DNA from: Burkholderia cepacia
GTDB taxonomy: Bacteria > Pseudomonadota > Gammaproteobacteria > Burkholderiales > Burkholderiaceae
DNA: 64,000 nt
Assembly (NCBI RefSeq): GCF_029962485.1
Contig: NZ_CP073637.1
Coordinates: forward strand, 930,001 to 994,000
Reading direction: 5' to 3'
Numbering within the stretch: position 1 is the first letter of the stretch; every line of letters starts with the position of its first letter. The translations under genes were made by a program, and so were the position numbers. The notes under the pieces were generated by a model. That model saw only the letters and a list, made by a program, of their open reading frames with translations, was not told the DNA's origin and searched no databases. Shown in pieces: positions 11,433-20,850 of this stretch.

Positions 11433-11501
11433 CGGCGGATCAGTGCGGCCGGCGGCAGTGTGCCGGGCGGCGGGGCGGCGCGCGATGCGCCGCCGGACAG
11501 G

Positions 11502-11825
11502 TCAGTAACGCGGCACGGACGGATCGACGTCGCGCGACCACGCGTCGATCCCGCCTTGCAGGTTGTACAGCTTCGTGAAGCCGCGCGATTCGAGGAACAT
11601 CGCGACCTGTGCGCTGCGCATTCCGTGATGGCACACGCAGACGATTTCCGTTTCGTCGTCGAGCTCTTCGCTGCGCGCGGGAATCTGCTGCATCGGGATC
11701 GACACGCTGCCGGCGATCTGTGCGGTCGCGATTTCCCACGGCTCACGCACGTCGAGCACGACCGGTGCCGGGCGCGTCGGATCGCCGAGCCATTCCGCGA
11801 GCATCGCGGGCGTCAGGATCTGCAT
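11502..11825 (-). CDS. Single-domain rhodanese-like sulfurtransferase
   Basis: This is a 107-aa single rhodanese domain, close in size to GlpE. It has VLDVREPWE near the start, the catalytic loop CHHGMRS with the cysteine that carries the persulfide, and the late GGIDAW motif. It probably moves sulfur from thiosulfate or a persulfide to a thiol in the cytoplasm; the physiological partner is unknown. It starts 14 bp after the methyltransferase gene, so the two form a small operon ended by the terminator at 11408-11432. Confidence 0.9.
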   Translation of the reverse strand: MQILTPAMLAEWLGDPTRPAPVVLDVREPWEIATAQIAGSVSIPMQQIPARSEELDDETEIVCVCHHGMRSAQVAMFLESRGFTKLYNLQGGIDAWSRDVDPSVPRY

Positions 11826-11839
11826 GGAGGCTCCGCTGC

Positions 11840-12496
11840 TCAGAACTTGAAGCGCGACGGCTCGATCGCGTTGACGAGGTGGTCGATGTACGTTTCGAAC
11901 ACGTCGGCGACGCGGTACTGCTTGTCGTCGATGCGCGTGATGATCTGCGCCTTCATCACCGGACGGCCGCCGACGAATGCCGACAGGCGGCCGCCGACCT
12001 TCAACTGCTCGAGCATTTCCTGCGGCACGACGGGCAGGCCGCCCGCGACGCAGATCACGTCGTACGGCGCCTTGCCGGCCCAGCCGCGCGAACCGTCGCC
12101 GAGGACGACTTCCGCGTTGGTCACGCCGTCGTTGCGCAGGTTGTCTTCCGCGAATTTCGCGTTGGTCGGGTCGATCTCCACGGCCGTCACGTGCTGTGCA
12201 CGGTGCGCGAACAGTGCGGCGAGGTAGCCCGAGCCGGCGCCGATGATGAGCACGTTCTCGTGCTTCTTGACCGTCAGCTCCTGCAGCACGCGCGCTTCGA
12301 CGCGCGGGAACAGCATCTTGCTGTTGCCGCCGGGCAGCGGCAGTTCGAGGTCGGCGAACGCGAGATCGCGGTATGCGGCCGGAACGTAGTTTTCACGCTT
12401 GACGATCGACAGCAGGCCCAGGACGTCCAGATCCAGCACGTCCCACGGCCGGATCTGCTGTTCGATCATGTTGAAACGCGCGTTTTCGATATTCAT
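11840..12496 (-). CDS. Protein-L-isoaspartate O-methyltransferase-like protein
   Basis: A 218-aa SAM-dependent methyltransferase of the PCMT family. It opens with NMIEQQIRPWDV and carries the SAM-binding IGAGSGYLAAL and the following VEIDP. The lid (YVPAAYRDLAFAD) and LPVVPQEMLEQLKVGG segments match PCMT homologues common in beta-proteobacteria. True Pcm repairs isoaspartyl residues in aged proteins. This subgroup is diverged, so the substrate is not certain. Co-transcribed with the rhodanese gene downstream. Confidence 0.85.
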   Translation of the reverse strand: MNIENARFNMIEQQIRPWDVLDLDVLGLLSIVKRENYVPAAYRDLAFADLELPLPGGNSKMLFPRVEARVLQELTVKKHENVLIIGAGSGYLAALFAHRAQHVTAVEIDPTNAKFAEDNLRNDGVTNAEVVLGDGSRGWAGKAPYDVICVAGGLPVVPQEMLEQLKVGGRLSAFVGGRPVMKAQIITRIDDKQYRVADVFETYIDHLVNAIEPSRFKF

Positions 12497-12600
12497 GGTG
12501 TGGTCACGCAGCCTGGTCGGCCATCAGCGGGGATAGAGAAACTTCGTGATTGTACCAAACGGGGCGGCCGCGAAGCCTTCAGGCGGCCTGCAACAGACCT

Positions 12601-12858
12601 TTACCCTTTGCTCTTCTTGATCTGCGCCTCGAATGCGAGGTCAAGCTTGCTCGCCTTGCGCGGCTTTTTGGGGCCGAATTCGTCGACGAACTTGACGAAC
12701 TCGTCGAGCGGCAGCGGCTCGCAGCGCTTCTCGGCGGTGCCGCCCGAACGGTCGACGAGATAGAACAGGCCGCCCGCCATCGCGACGGCCGCGAATTGCG
12801 GGTTGCCGGAGCGGGTCTTCAGGCGTTCGACCGCGTAGGTCGCTTTGGTGGTGCGCAT
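12601..12858 (-). CDS. Small conserved hypothetical protein (85 aa)
   Basis: An 85-aa basic protein, soluble by composition, starting MRTTKATYAVERLKTR and ending in a Lys-rich tail. It contains a predicted beta-rich core (GLFYLVDRSGG) and an acidic LDEFVKFVDEFG helix. I do not recognise a functional domain. Codon use matches the neighbours. The ATG at 12856-12858 is favoured over the long overlapping frame, which runs back through hemN out of phase. It sits alone between hemN and the methyltransferase gene, on their strand. Confidence 0.7.
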   Translation of the reverse strand: MRTTKATYAVERLKTRSGNPQFAAVAMAGGLFYLVDRSGGTAEKRCEPLPLDEFVKFVDEFGPKKPRKASKLDLAFEAQIKKSKG

Positions 12859-12935
12859 CGTGCGGGTTCTGGCGGAACGTAAGCCCCACACTGTATCAAA
12901 CCGGCCGCCTGCGCGCGGCCTTGGCCCGATCGGCC

Positions 12936-14327
12936 CTAGACCGTGCGCGAATAGCGCTGCTGCTGCGTCTGCCCGAGATACGCGTCGAATGCCATCGCGA
13001 TGTTGCGTACGACCATGCGGCCGGCCGGATGGATCGTCAGGCGGTCGCGCGCGATCGTCAGCAGCCCGTCGCGCTCGAACGGGCGCAGCGCGTCGAGCTC
13101 GCGCGCGAAATGATCGGCGAAGCGGATGCCGTGCGCGGCCTCGACGTGCGAGAACGGCAGGTCGAGGTTGCACATCAGTTGCGTGATCACGTCGCGGCGC
13201 AGCCGGTCGTCGGGCGTGAGCCGCACGCCACGCGCGATCGGCAGCCGGCCCGCGTCGAGGGCGGCGCCATAGGCCGGCAGATCCTTCGCGTTCTGCGCGT
13301 AGACGTCGCCGACCTTGCCGATCGACGACACGCCGAAGCCGACGAGATCGGTATCCGCGCGCGTGCTGTAACCCTGGAAATTGCGCTGCAGCGTGCCGTT
13401 GCGCTGCGCGCGCACGAGCTCGTCGGACGGCCGCGCGAAGTGGTCCATCCCGATGTACACGTAGCCGGCGGACGTCAGCATGTCGATCGCGAGGCCGAGC
13501 AGCGCGATGCGCGTTTCGGGCGGCGGCAGCGTCGCATCGTCGATCTGCCGCTGCATCTTGAACAGGTGCGGCATGTGCGCGTAGCCGAACACCGACAGGC
13601 GATCGGGCGCGAGCTCGATGATCGTCTCGAGCGTGCGCGCGAACACGGCGACGGTCTGGTGCGGCAGCCCGTAGATCAGGTCGACGCTCACCGAATGAAA
13701 GCCCGTCGTGCGCGCGGCGGAGAGCAGGTCGGCCGTCATCGCGAGCGGCTGGATGCGGTTGATCGCCTGCTGGACGGCCGGATCGAAATCCTGCACGCCG
13801 AGGCTCAGCCGGTTGAAGCCGATCGTGCGCAGGTGCACGAGTGTCGCGGGCGTGACCGTGCGCGGATCGATCTCGATCGAGAACTCGGCGTCGGCGTCCG
13901 GCGCGAGCGCGAAGTGCTCGCGGGTGGCCGCCATCAGCTCGGCCGTTTCGTCGTCGGACAGGAAGGTCGGCGTGCCGCCGCCCCAGTGCAGTTGCGTGAC
14001 GGGGCGGGACGGATCGAACAGCGCGGCCTGCAGCGCCATCTCGCGCTTGAGCTGGTCGAGATACGGGCGGGCGCGGCGGTGGTTGTTGGTCGCGATCTTG
14101 TTGCAGCCGCAGTAGAAGCACGCGGTGTTGCAGAACGGGATGTGGAAGTACAGCGACAGGTCGCTCGACGACGCACCGGGGTCGCTGGCTGCGCGCACGT
14201 AATCGGCTGGGTCGAAATCGTCGCGGAACTGCAGTGCGGTGGGATATGACGTATAGCGCGGCCCGTTCGCGCCGTATTTCGCGAGCAAATCGGGACGGAA
14301 CATTGTGTCGGCAGAACCAGAACTCAT
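12936..14327 (-). CDS. hemN: Oxygen-independent coproporphyrinogen III dehydrogenase HemN
   Basis: A 463-aa radical-SAM enzyme that decarboxylates coproporphyrinogen III to protoporphyrinogen IX without oxygen, in heme synthesis. The Fe4S4-binding motif is complete: YFHIPFC...C..C.C with C66, C70, C73 and C75. The later GGGTPTFL (SAM-binding) and the HFARPSDEL region typical of true HemN (rather than HemW) are present. The ATG at 14325-14327 gives the usual length. No clear FNR/Anr box was found upstream. Confidence 0.95.
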   Translation of the reverse strand: MSSGSADTMFRPDLLAKYGANGPRYTSYPTALQFRDDFDPADYVRAASDPGASSSDLSLYFHIPFCNTACFYCGCNKIATNNHRRARPYLDQLKREMALQAALFDPSRPVTQLHWGGGTPTFLSDDETAELMAATREHFALAPDADAEFSIEIDPRTVTPATLVHLRTIGFNRLSLGVQDFDPAVQQAINRIQPLAMTADLLSAARTTGFHSVSVDLIYGLPHQTVAVFARTLETIIELAPDRLSVFGYAHMPHLFKMQRQIDDATLPPPETRIALLGLAIDMLTSAGYVYIGMDHFARPSDELVRAQRNGTLQRNFQGYSTRADTDLVGFGVSSIGKVGDVYAQNAKDLPAYGAALDAGRLPIARGVRLTPDDRLRRDVITQLMCNLDLPFSHVEAAHGIRFADHFARELDALRPFERDGLLTIARDRLTIHPAGRMVVRNIAMAFDAYLGQTQQQRYSRTV

Positions 14328-14486
14328 GACGGTCTCGCGCTTTTTAGATGCTTTCGAGTATATAAACGCGCGATTCGGCTGCATTGTGTAATAACGTCGC
14401 AGCCGGCGATGGCACAATGCGGGGTGGGGCTGCCGGACGCCGCGTCCGGTTGCCGCACCGTTTTTGTTGTTTGTCGAGAGAGCCGA

Positions 14487-14819
14487 GTGTCCGTCGAATT
14501 GCCTGTCCGCCCGGCGCCCGCCGACGTCCCGCCGCCGCATGCATGCCGCGAGGGCTGCGGTGCGTGCTGCATCGCGCCGTCGATTTCCAGCCCGATTCCG
14601 GGCATGCCCGGCGGCAAGCCGGCCGGCGTGCGCTGCGTGCAGCTCGGCGACGACCTGCGCTGCATGATCTTCGGCCGGCCCGAGCGCCCCGCGTGCTGTT
14701 CCGGGCTGCAGCCGTCCGCCGACATGTGCGGCGCGTCGCGCGACGACGCGCTCGCGTGGCTCACGCGCCTCGAGGCCGCGACGCAGCCGTCGTCGCATAC
14801 AGGAGAGAGTTCAGCATGA
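14487..14819 (+). CDS. YkgJ-family cysteine cluster protein
   Basis: About 110 aa with the Cys pattern of YkgJ proteins ([12 protein letters not shown]...C...C..C), thought to bind zinc or an iron-sulfur cluster; function unknown. The GTG at 14487 has a GAGAG ribosome site just upstream and is preferred. An ATG at 14409 is also in frame but would reach into the hemN promoter region. The stop overlaps the next start (ATGA), so it is coupled to the DUF1439 lipoprotein gene. Confidence 0.8.
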   Translation: MSVELPVRPAPADVPPPHACREGCGACCIAPSISSPIPGMPGGKPAGVRCVQLGDDLRCMIFGRPERPACCSGLQPSADMCGASRDDALAWLTRLEAATQPSSHTGESSA

Positions 14820-15397
14820 CCGCACCTCGCGCGCCCGGCCGGCGCCGTTTCCTTGCCGCATCCATCGGCGCCGTCGGCGTGTGCATCTCGCTCGCTGCCT
14901 GCGCGTCGACGTTCCCGTTCATCCCCGATCACTACACGTTCTCGCGCGGCGACGTGCAGAAGGCCGTCGGGCGCAAGTTCCCGTACCAGAAGACGGTCGC
15001 GCAGGTCGTCGATGTGTCGCTCGCGAACCCGGCCGTCAACCTGCTGCCTGACCAGAACCGCGTCGCCGTGCAGCTCGATGCGCATTTCGCGAGCCCGTTC
15101 CTGCGCGCGCCCGTCAGCGGCAAGTTCACCGTGTCGGGCCAGCTTGCGTACGACGCGCCGAGCCGCTCGGTCGTGCTGAGGGCGCCGGCCGTCGACAGCC
15201 TCGTGCTCGACGGCGACGCGCAGATGTATGCGCAGCAGGTCGGCGCGGCCGCCGGCCTGCTCGCGACGCAGTTGCTGACCAACTATCCGATCTACACGTT
15301 CAAGCCCGAACAGCTGCAATTTGCCGGGGTGAACTACGAACCCGGTACAATTACGATTCTTACAAACGGCATACGCGTGGCGATCGTCGAGAAGTGA
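14816..15397 (+). CDS. DUF1439 (YceB-like) lipoprotein
   Basis: A 193-aa envelope lipoprotein. The signal begins with positive residues (APGRRRF), then a hydrophobic stretch and the lipobox LAAC at about residues 26-29, with the acylated cysteine followed by AST. The mature part ([13 protein letters not shown]...) matches the DUF1439 family related to E. coli YceB, probably lipid-binding in the periplasm. The ATG overlaps the upstream stop by 4 bp. Confidence 0.88.
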   Translation: MTAPRAPGRRRFLAASIGAVGVCISLAACASTFPFIPDHYTFSRGDVQKAVGRKFPYQKTVAQVVDVSLANPAVNLLPDQNRVAVQLDAHFASPFLRAPVSGKFTVSGQLAYDAPSRSVVLRAPAVDSLVLDGDAQMYAQQVGAAAGLLATQLLTNYPIYTFKPEQLQFAGVNYEPGTITILTNGIRVAIVEK

Positions 15398-15476
15398 CGA
15401 CGGACCGCGCGCGGCCGGGCGGGCCGCGCGTGGAAGAGTGGCCCTTTCTTTCGACCATTTCGGAGTTGGGCCACGG

Positions 15477-16307
15477 ATGGACTGGATCCTGATCTGCAAG
15501 GCATTGATCCTCGGCGTCGTCGAGGGGCTGACGGAATTCCTGCCGGTGTCGAGCACCGGTCACCTGATCGTCGCGGGCAGCTTCCTGAATTTCAACGATT
15601 CGCACGCGAAAACCTTCGACGTCGTGATCCAGTTCGGCGCGATTCTCGCGGTCTGCTGGGAATACCGGCAACGGATCGCGTCCATCGTGTCCGGGCTGCC
15701 GAGCCGGCCCGACGCGCGGCGCTTCACGTTGAACGTCGTGATCGCGACGATTCCCGCGATCGCGCTGGGCCTCCTGTTCGAGAAGAAGATCAAGGCCGTG
15801 CTGTTCTCGCCGGTGCCCGTCGCGTTCGCGCTTGTCGTGGGCGGTGCGATCATCCTGTGGGCCGAGGCGCGGCAACGCGAACGCAGCGAGCCGCCGCGCG
15901 TGATGTCGGTCGATGCGCTGACGCCGCTCGATGCGTTGAAGGTCGGCCTCGCGCAGTGCTTCGCGCTGGTGCCCGGCATGTCGCGCTCGGGCTCGACGAT
16001 CATCGGCGGGATGCTGTTCGGCCTCGACCGGCGTGTCGCCACCGAATTCTCGTTCTTTCTCGCGATCCCGATCATCTTCGGCGCGACGCTCTATGAAACC
16101 GTGAAGGACTGGCAGGCGTTCACCGTCGATTCGCTCGGCCTGTTCGCGCTCGGGCTCGTCGCGGCGTTCGTCAGCGCGTTCGTGTGCGTGCGCTGGCTGC
16201 TGCGCTACGTCGCGACGCACGATTTCACGGTGTTCGCGTGGTACCGGATCGCGTTCGGGCTGTTCGTGCTGCTGGTCGGTTACAGCGGCTGGCTTAACTG
16301 GGCGTGA
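15477..16307 (+). CDS. uppP: Undecaprenyl-diphosphatase UppP (BacA)
   Basis: A 276-aa polytopic inner-membrane protein that recycles undecaprenyl pyrophosphate to the phosphate carrier for peptidoglycan and other glycans; overexpression gives bacitracin resistance. Motif 1 [14 protein letters not shown] and motif 2 [10 protein letters not shown] are intact. The ATG at 15477, with GGAG upstream at 15462, gives the standard length and is preferred over one 39 bp earlier. A bidirectional terminator follows. Confidence 0.97.
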   Translation: MDWILICKALILGVVEGLTEFLPVSSTGHLIVAGSFLNFNDSHAKTFDVVIQFGAILAVCWEYRQRIASIVSGLPSRPDARRFTLNVVIATIPAIALGLLFEKKIKAVLFSPVPVAFALVVGGAIILWAEARQRERSEPPRVMSVDALTPLDALKVGLAQCFALVPGMSRSGSTIIGGMLFGLDRRVATEFSFFLAIPIIFGATLYETVKDWQAFTVDSLGLFALGLVAAFVSAFVCVRWLLRYVATHDFTVFAWYRIAFGLFVLLVGYSGWLNWA

Positions 16308-16338
16308 TGCCGAGACGGCGGCCGGTGCGCCACCGATA

Positions 16339-16376
16339 AAAAAGGCCCGATCGGCAGATGCCGGTCGGGCCTTTTT
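16339..16376. terminator. Bidirectional intrinsic terminator between uppP and trmB
   Basis: A 12-bp stem (aaaaaggcccga / tcgggccttttt) has T-runs on both strands and serves convergent uppP and trmB. Confidence 0.85.
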
Positions 16377-16400
16377 CCTTTCGGGGCAGGGGCGAGTCGT

Positions 16401-17168
16401 TCAGCCTGCGCGCTTGCGGAACACCAGGTCCCACACGCCGTGGCCGAGCCGCAGCCCGCGCCGTTCGAACTTCGTCACCGGGCGGTAGTCGGGGCGCGGT
16501 GCGTAGTCGGCGGCCGTGTTCTCGAGCGTCGGCTCCGCGCCGAGCACTTCCAGCATCTGTTCCGCGTAGTTCTGCCAGTCGGTCGCGCAGTGGATGTATG
16601 CGCCCGGCTTCAGGCGCGACGCGAGATGCGCGACGAGCGGCGGCTGGATCAACCGGCGCTTGTGATGGCGCGCCTTGTGCCACGGATCGGGGAAGAAGAT
16701 GTGCACGCCGTCGAGGCTTTCCGGCGCGAGCATGTGCTCGAGCACTTCGACCGCGTCGTGCTGGATGATGCGGATGTTCGGCAGGTCCTGCTCGCCGATC
16801 AGCTTCAGCAACGCGCCGACGCCCGGCTCGTGCACTTCGACGCCGAGGAAGTCGTCGCCCGGGCGGTGCGTGGCGATTTCCGCGGTCGACGCGCCCATGC
16901 CGAAACCGATCTCGAGGATGCGCGGCGCGCTGCGGCCGAACACGGCATCCCAGTCGAGCAGTGCCGGTGCATACGGGACGACGAAGCGAGGGCCGAGGTC
17001 GTCAAGCGCGCGGCGCTGGCCGGTCGACACGCGGCCGGCGCGGGTCACGAAGCTGCGGATGCGGCGGTGGTGCAGCGGGTTGACTGCGCCGGCGCCTTCG
17101 GCGGCTTCGTCGGGAATGGCGTCGTCGTGCGGCGTCAGGCCGGCTTCGTTCGGATCGTCGTGCATCAT
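16401..17168 (-). CDS. trmB: tRNA (guanine-N7-)-methyltransferase TrmB
   Basis: A 255-aa SAM-dependent enzyme making m7G46 in tRNAs. Typical motifs are [12 protein letters not shown] near the start, the SAM site LEIGFGMG, and [15 protein letters not shown], the TrmB signature for tRNA binding. The N-terminal 40 residues are acidic and variable, as in other Burkholderia. The ATG at 17166-17168 has another directly after it; neither has a strong ribosome site, so the start is uncertain by a few codons. A hairpin terminator at 17233-17260 lies just upstream. Confidence 0.94.
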   Translation of the reverse strand: MMHDDPNEAGLTPHDDAIPDEAAEGAGAVNPLHHRRIRSFVTRAGRVSTGQRRALDDLGPRFVVPYAPALLDWDAVFGRSAPRILEIGFGMGASTAEIATHRPGDDFLGVEVHEPGVGALLKLIGEQDLPNIRIIQHDAVEVLEHMLAPESLDGVHIFFPDPWHKARHHKRRLIQPPLVAHLASRLKPGAYIHCATDWQNYAEQMLEVLGAEPTLENTAADYAPRPDYRPVTKFERRGLRLGHGVWDLVFRKRAG

Positions 17169-17232
17169 CGGTACTGAGAAAGGCTCGGTTGCGGGCGAGG
17201 GCATCGGGCGCGCGGGACGCGCCAGCGCGGTA

Positions 17233-17260
17233 CAAAAAAGCCGCCTTCGACGAGGCGGCT
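17233..17260 (-). terminator. Unassigned minus-strand terminator or attenuator upstream of trmB
   Basis: An 8-bp perfect stem (agccgcct / aggcggct, loop tcgacg) is followed by six T on the minus strand. No coding gene ends here: uraD has its own terminator at 17454-17485. It therefore ends either a short non-coding transcript or the trmB leader. Confidence 0.75.
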
Positions 17261-17453
17261 GGCGCGCGGTTGCGGAACGTGGCGACGGGAGCGGCGATAC
17301 GCCGTCAAGCCGTTGATCCTTAAGGATTTCCCGTTCAGCCAACCGGAAAGAGCCGGATTATGGACTGGTTTGATCCGACTGGCAAGGTTGCGCGGGCGGT
17401 GGCCGCGCTGCTGCTGGCCCGGCGTCGACATGCTTCGGGTTGGGGCCATATGG
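17261..17453 (-). other. Gene-free interval between two minus-strand terminators; possible small RNA
   Basis: About 190 bp without a convincing ORF on either strand lies between the uraD terminator and the unassigned terminator. A minus-strand transcript starting here would be a short RNA or the trmB leader. No clear promoter boxes were identified. Confidence 0.3.
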
Positions 17454-17485
17454 AAAAAGGGCCGAAGCGCATGCCGCTTCGGCCC
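17454..17485 (-). terminator. Intrinsic terminator after uraD
   Basis: A 10-bp stem (gggccgaagc / gcttcggccc) is followed by five T on the minus strand, 30 bp beyond the uraD stop. Confidence 0.85.
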
Positions 17486-17513
17486 TCGTTTCAGCGAACG
17501 GATTCGTTGCGCG

Positions 17514-18041
17514 TCACGCGACGCGCTGGTCGAGCCTGCGGCGCGTGATCGCCTTGATCTGGTTCAGCGCGTAATCGAGTTCGAATGCGGTCTCGCGCGA
17601 CACGCGGCTTTCCAGTTCGAAGAAGATGCCGGCCTTCGTGTAATGGCGCACGCAGATGATGAACGGGAAGCCGTGCTGCTCGCGATACGCGCGGTTCATC
17701 CGCTGCAGGCGGATTTCCTCGTCGTCGGTCAGTGCGTCGAGGCCGGCGCTCGTCTGTTCGCTGACCGATGCGTGCGTCAGCCCGCCGCCGCGCACGGCCT
17801 GTGCCGACAGTTCGGGATGGCGATCGAAGAACGCCTTTTTCGCATCGATGCCGCGCGCGCGGATGCTGGCCATCATCGCGTCGTGCAGCGCGTCGACCGA
17901 AGCGAACGGGCGCGCGGCCCACGCGTCTTCGGCGACGTCCGGCGAGTGCTCGAAGATGTCGCCGAGGGCTTGAACGAACTGATCCTTCGCCATCGCGTTG
18001 ATCGCGGCGAGCTTGGTGGTGTCGAGTGAAGTCGAGGACAT
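17514..18041 (-). CDS. uraD: OHCU decarboxylase UraD (urate catabolism)
   Basis: A 175-aa 2-oxo-4-hydroxy-4-carboxy-5-ureidoimidazoline decarboxylase, which makes S-allantoin in the last step of urate oxidation. The catalytic HPE (75-77), the EQTSAGLD segment and the late GFPFIICVR motif are all present. Chosen start ATG at 18039-18041; the frame extends upstream without coding character. It lies 149 bp downstream of a LysR gene on the same strand, and close to two hydroxyisourate hydrolase genes whose product is its substrate. Confidence 0.95.
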   Translation of the reverse strand: MSSTSLDTTKLAAINAMAKDQFVQALGDIFEHSPDVAEDAWAARPFASVDALHDAMMASIRARGIDAKKAFFDRHPELSAQAVRGGGLTHASVSEQTSAGLDALTDDEEIRLQRMNRAYREQHGFPFIICVRHYTKAGIFFELESRVSRETAFELDYALNQIKAITRRRLDQRVA

Positions 18042-18190
18042 CGTCTGTAGGAACCTTCGAGCGGGAATGGAGGTTCCGAGTATAGGAATCGCACCGGTGC
18101 GACCAGAAGTGGGCAAGTCCTATTGGCCGTATACCAGTCGGGGCATTGGCCCCGCACGTCGGCGGTTCCGGGCCCGCATCGGCGCGCACT

Positions 18191-19129
18191 TCATGCGGCG
18201 CCGGCAATCGACGTCAGCCGCTCGCCGCTGTCCGACAACAGTCCGCGCAGCCATGCATGCGCCTTCGAGCGATGCTTGTTCGGATGCCAAAGCACATAGA
18301 AGCGCATCAGCGGAAAGTTGAATGGCGCCGGGCGGATCAGCAGCGGCAGGCGGCGTGCGTAGTAGGCCGCGAAATGCCGCGCGGTCGTCAGGATCAGGTC
18401 GGATTCGCTGACGAGGTACGGCGCGAGACTGAAGTACGGGCAGGACATCTGCCGGCCGCGGCTCAGGCGCAACGTCGCGAGTGAACTCTCCACGACACCG
18501 CGCTGCGAGCTCGAGTAGGGCAGCGGCACCAGGTGCGACGCATCGATATAGCTTTCCGCGGTCAACCTGCCGGGCTTCGCGAGCGGATTGTCCTTCGACA
18601 TCAGGCACACGACTTCGTCCTCGAGCAGCACGTTCATGTGCAGATGCTCGGGCGGCGTCGGCCAGTTGCCGATCACGACGTCGACCTGTCCTTCGGCCAG
18701 CGCCTTCTCGTAGTCGTATTCGGCGCCCATCGGCAGCGTGACGAGCTTCGAATTCGGCGCGTGCTGGCGGAACCGCCGCGCCAGGTCCGCGAAGAACGGC
18801 GGCGCGAGGTAGTCGGGCATCGCGATCGTGAACGTGCGGTCGGAGCGCTGCGGATCGAATGCGTCGTCGGCGCTGAACATCTTGTCGAGTGCATTGAGCG
18901 CGACGCGCGCGTCCTGCGTGAGCTGCAATGCGCGCTCGGTCGGCACCATCTCGTTCTTTTCGCGCGTGAGCAGCGGATCGTCGAACAGCTTGCGCAGGCG
19001 TTTCAGCGCGCTGCTGAGCGCGGGCTGCGACTGGTTCAGCCGGATCGCCGTGCGCGACACGCTGCGTTCCTCGACCAGCGTACACAGCACGCGAAGCAGG
19101 TAGGTGTCGAGCGGATCGTCGTTGCGCAT
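18191..19129 (-). CDS. LysR-family regulator of the purine catabolism cluster
   Basis: A 312-aa LysR-type regulator: winged HTH in the first 70 residues (NQSQPALSSALKRLRKLFDDPLLTR) and a two-lobe effector domain after about residue 90. It is divergent from the MFS-HIU hydrolase operon and upstream of uraD, so it probably responds to a purine degradation intermediate; the inducer is inferred, not seen. The ATG at 19127-19129 is preferred to a GTG 30 bp upstream. A T-N11-A dyad at 19327-19339 lies in the shared promoter region. Confidence 0.88.
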   Translation of the reverse strand: MRNDDPLDTYLLRVLCTLVEERSVSRTAIRLNQSQPALSSALKRLRKLFDDPLLTREKNEMVPTERALQLTQDARVALNALDKMFSADDAFDPQRSDRTFTIAMPDYLAPPFFADLARRFRQHAPNSKLVTLPMGAEYDYEKALAEGQVDVVIGNWPTPPEHLHMNVLLEDEVVCLMSKDNPLAKPGRLTAESYIDASHLVPLPYSSSQRGVVESSLATLRLSRGRQMSCPYFSLAPYLVSESDLILTTARHFAAYYARRLPLLIRPAPFNFPLMRFYVLWHPNKHRSKAHAWLRGLLSDSGERLTSIAGAA

Positions 19130-19507
19130 GGTGATTTCGGGTTCGTTGACCGGCTCCACTTTGCCGTCGAGTGCCGAACGGCGTCAACGGTTCGAGGTAC
19201 GTCACGGCGCGCCTGCCCGGCAATCGGGAGACGGGCGAGACCGGCGTCGATGCCGCTGAAACGGCCGCCACGCTTGACGGGCGACACCCCGCGAAGCGGT
19301 ACGGGGCGGCCTGCAGCGCGGTTTGCTATGGGGCCTATAACAACCCGAACCTGTCTGCTGCCGGAGCCCTGCGATATGGTCGGGCTTCACAACAAGATCA
19401 CGGCCTTGCAAGCCGCCGAGGCCCGACCGGATCGCCGCGCAGTGCGGCGGCGAGACGGGCGGTCGCGTCGTCGGCCCAGGACGGCCGAGTCATTACAGGA
19501 GACACCT
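19130..19507. other. Divergent promoter region between the LysR gene and the MFS gene
   Basis: No gene is seen in 378 bp. It contains a LysR-type dyad at 19327-19339 and the AGGAGA ribosome site for the MFS gene at about 19496-19502. The surrounding DNA is GC-rich with a short AT-richer patch around the dyad. Confidence 0.5.
19327..19339. promoter_or_regulatory. LysR-type T-N11-A dyad
   Basis: TATGGGGCCTATA is palindromic at all but one base pair (apart from the centre) and fits the T-N11-A rule for LysR binding. It is located about 200 bp upstream of both divergent genes. Assignment is by pattern only. Confidence 0.4.
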
Positions 19508-20848
19508 GTGTCTGTCACGGAGCAGCATTCGTCAGTCTATTCGTCGGTCGAGCCGACGCTTGAAGAGCGCGTCTATCGCAAGGTGTCGTGGCGTCTTCTG
19601 CCGTTTCTCTGCGCCCTGTGGGTGCTCGCGTGGCTGGACCGCGTGAACATCGGTTTCGCGAAGCTGCAGATGCTCGATACGCTCAAGTTCAGCGAGGCCG
19701 TCTACGGGCTCGGCGCCGGCATCTTCTTTCTGGGCTACTTCTTCTTCGAAGTACCGTCGAACGCGCTGCTGCAGAAGATCGGCGCGAAGAAGACCATCAT
19801 GCGCATCACGATCGGCTGGGGGATCATCTGCATCATGCAGTCGTTCGTGAAGACGCCGACGCAGTTCTATCTGCTGCGCTTCCTGCTCGGCGCGTTCGAA
19901 GCCGGCTTCTATCCCGGCATCATCCTGTACCTGACCTACTGGTATCCGAGTTCGCGGCGCGCGAAGGCGTTCGGCACGTTCATGTCGGCGTCGGCGATCG
20001 CCGGCGTGCTCGGCGGCCCGCTCGCCGGCAGCATCATGACGTCGCTCGACGGTTCGCACGGCTTCCACGGCTGGCAATGGCTGTTCGTCATCGAGGGCAT
20101 CCCGTCGGTGCTGGCTGGGATCGTTGCGTACTTCTACATGACCGATCGGCCGGAGCAGGCGACGTGGCTGTCCGTTGCCGAGCAGCAGGTCGTGCGCAAC
20201 GTGCTGGACGCGGACAAGCGCGAGCTCGGCGAGCGCGGCCACGACTGGCGCACGCTGTTCCGCAATCCGAAGGTATGGCTGCTGATCGCGATCTTCTTCT
20301 GCCTGTTGTGCGCGAACTCCGCGCTGACGTTCTGGATTCCGACGATCATCCGCGACTCGGGCTTCGGCGCGACGGTGGTGATCGGCTGGATCGCCGCACT
20401 CGCGTACGTGTTCGGCGCTGCCGGGATGATCCTGAACGGTGCGCGTTCCGACCGGAACAAGGAAGTGCGCTGGCACTTCGCGATCCCGGCCGGCTGCGGT
20501 GCGCTGGCGATGGCGGTGATGGCCGTGCTGCTCGGGATGCCGGGCGTGGCACCCGCGTTCACGATCGCAGCGATGATCGTGGCGCTGGCCGGCACGATGA
20601 GCGCGATTCCCGTGTTCTGGCAGTTGCCGAACCTGTATCTGGCCGGCAGCGCCGCTGCGATCGGCGTCGCGCTGATCAATTCGGTGTCGAACCTGGCCGG
20701 CTTCGGTGCGCCGTATGTGCTCGGGCTCGTCAAGAGCGCGACCGGCAGCCTCGCGCCGGGCCTTTACCTCGTCGCCGCGATCGAGCTGATGGCGGCCGTG
20801 CTGGTCGTGACCGGCATCGTGCATGCACACAAGTCGAAGGAATCCTGA
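19508..20848 (+). CDS. MFS transporter (anion:cation symporter type), purine cluster
   Basis: A 446-aa twelve-helix MFS carrier. N-terminal WLDRVNIGFAKLQM and YFFFEVPSNALLQ are typical of the ACS family (tartrate, phthalate, allantoate and similar organic anions). Start GTG at 19508 with an AGGAGA ribosome site 6-7 nt upstream; the frame is open far upstream but that part overlaps the LysR gene. It is followed after 2 bp by the exported hydroxyisourate hydrolase, so a substrate in the urate to allantoin series is likely. That is inference from context. Confidence 0.9.
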   Translation: MSVTEQHSSVYSSVEPTLEERVYRKVSWRLLPFLCALWVLAWLDRVNIGFAKLQMLDTLKFSEAVYGLGAGIFFLGYFFFEVPSNALLQKIGAKKTIMRITIGWGIICIMQSFVKTPTQFYLLRFLLGAFEAGFYPGIILYLTYWYPSSRRAKAFGTFMSASAIAGVLGGPLAGSIMTSLDGSHGFHGWQWLFVIEGIPSVLAGIVAYFYMTDRPEQATWLSVAEQQVVRNVLDADKRELGERGHDWRTLFRNPKVWLLIAIFFCLLCANSALTFWIPTIIRDSGFGATVVIGWIAALAYVFGAAGMILNGARSDRNKEVRWHFAIPAGCGALAMAVMAVLLGMPGVAPAFTIAAMIVALAGTMSAIPVFWQLPNLYLAGSAAAIGVALINSVSNLAGFGAPYVLGLVKSATGSLAPGLYLVAAIELMAAVLVVTGIVHAHKSKES

Positions 20849-20850
20849 TC

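Larger units (their letters stand above)
11136..11501. other. Intergenic region: urtA leader, RpoN promoter and rhodanese terminator
   Basis: No gene is seen. The left half holds the urtA leader and sigma-54 promoter, the middle holds GGTGCA half-sites, and the right part holds a minus-strand terminator at 11408-11432. The DNA is strongly GC-rich. Confidence 0.6.

Noticed and set aside
14328..14486. FNR/Anr box upstream of hemN
   Set aside because: No TTGAT-N4-ATCAA-like dyad was found in the short divergent region.
17360..17548. 62-aa plus-strand ORF between trmB and uraD
   Set aside because: It runs through the uraD terminator hairpin and into the antisense of uraD, has no family resemblance and no ribosome site.
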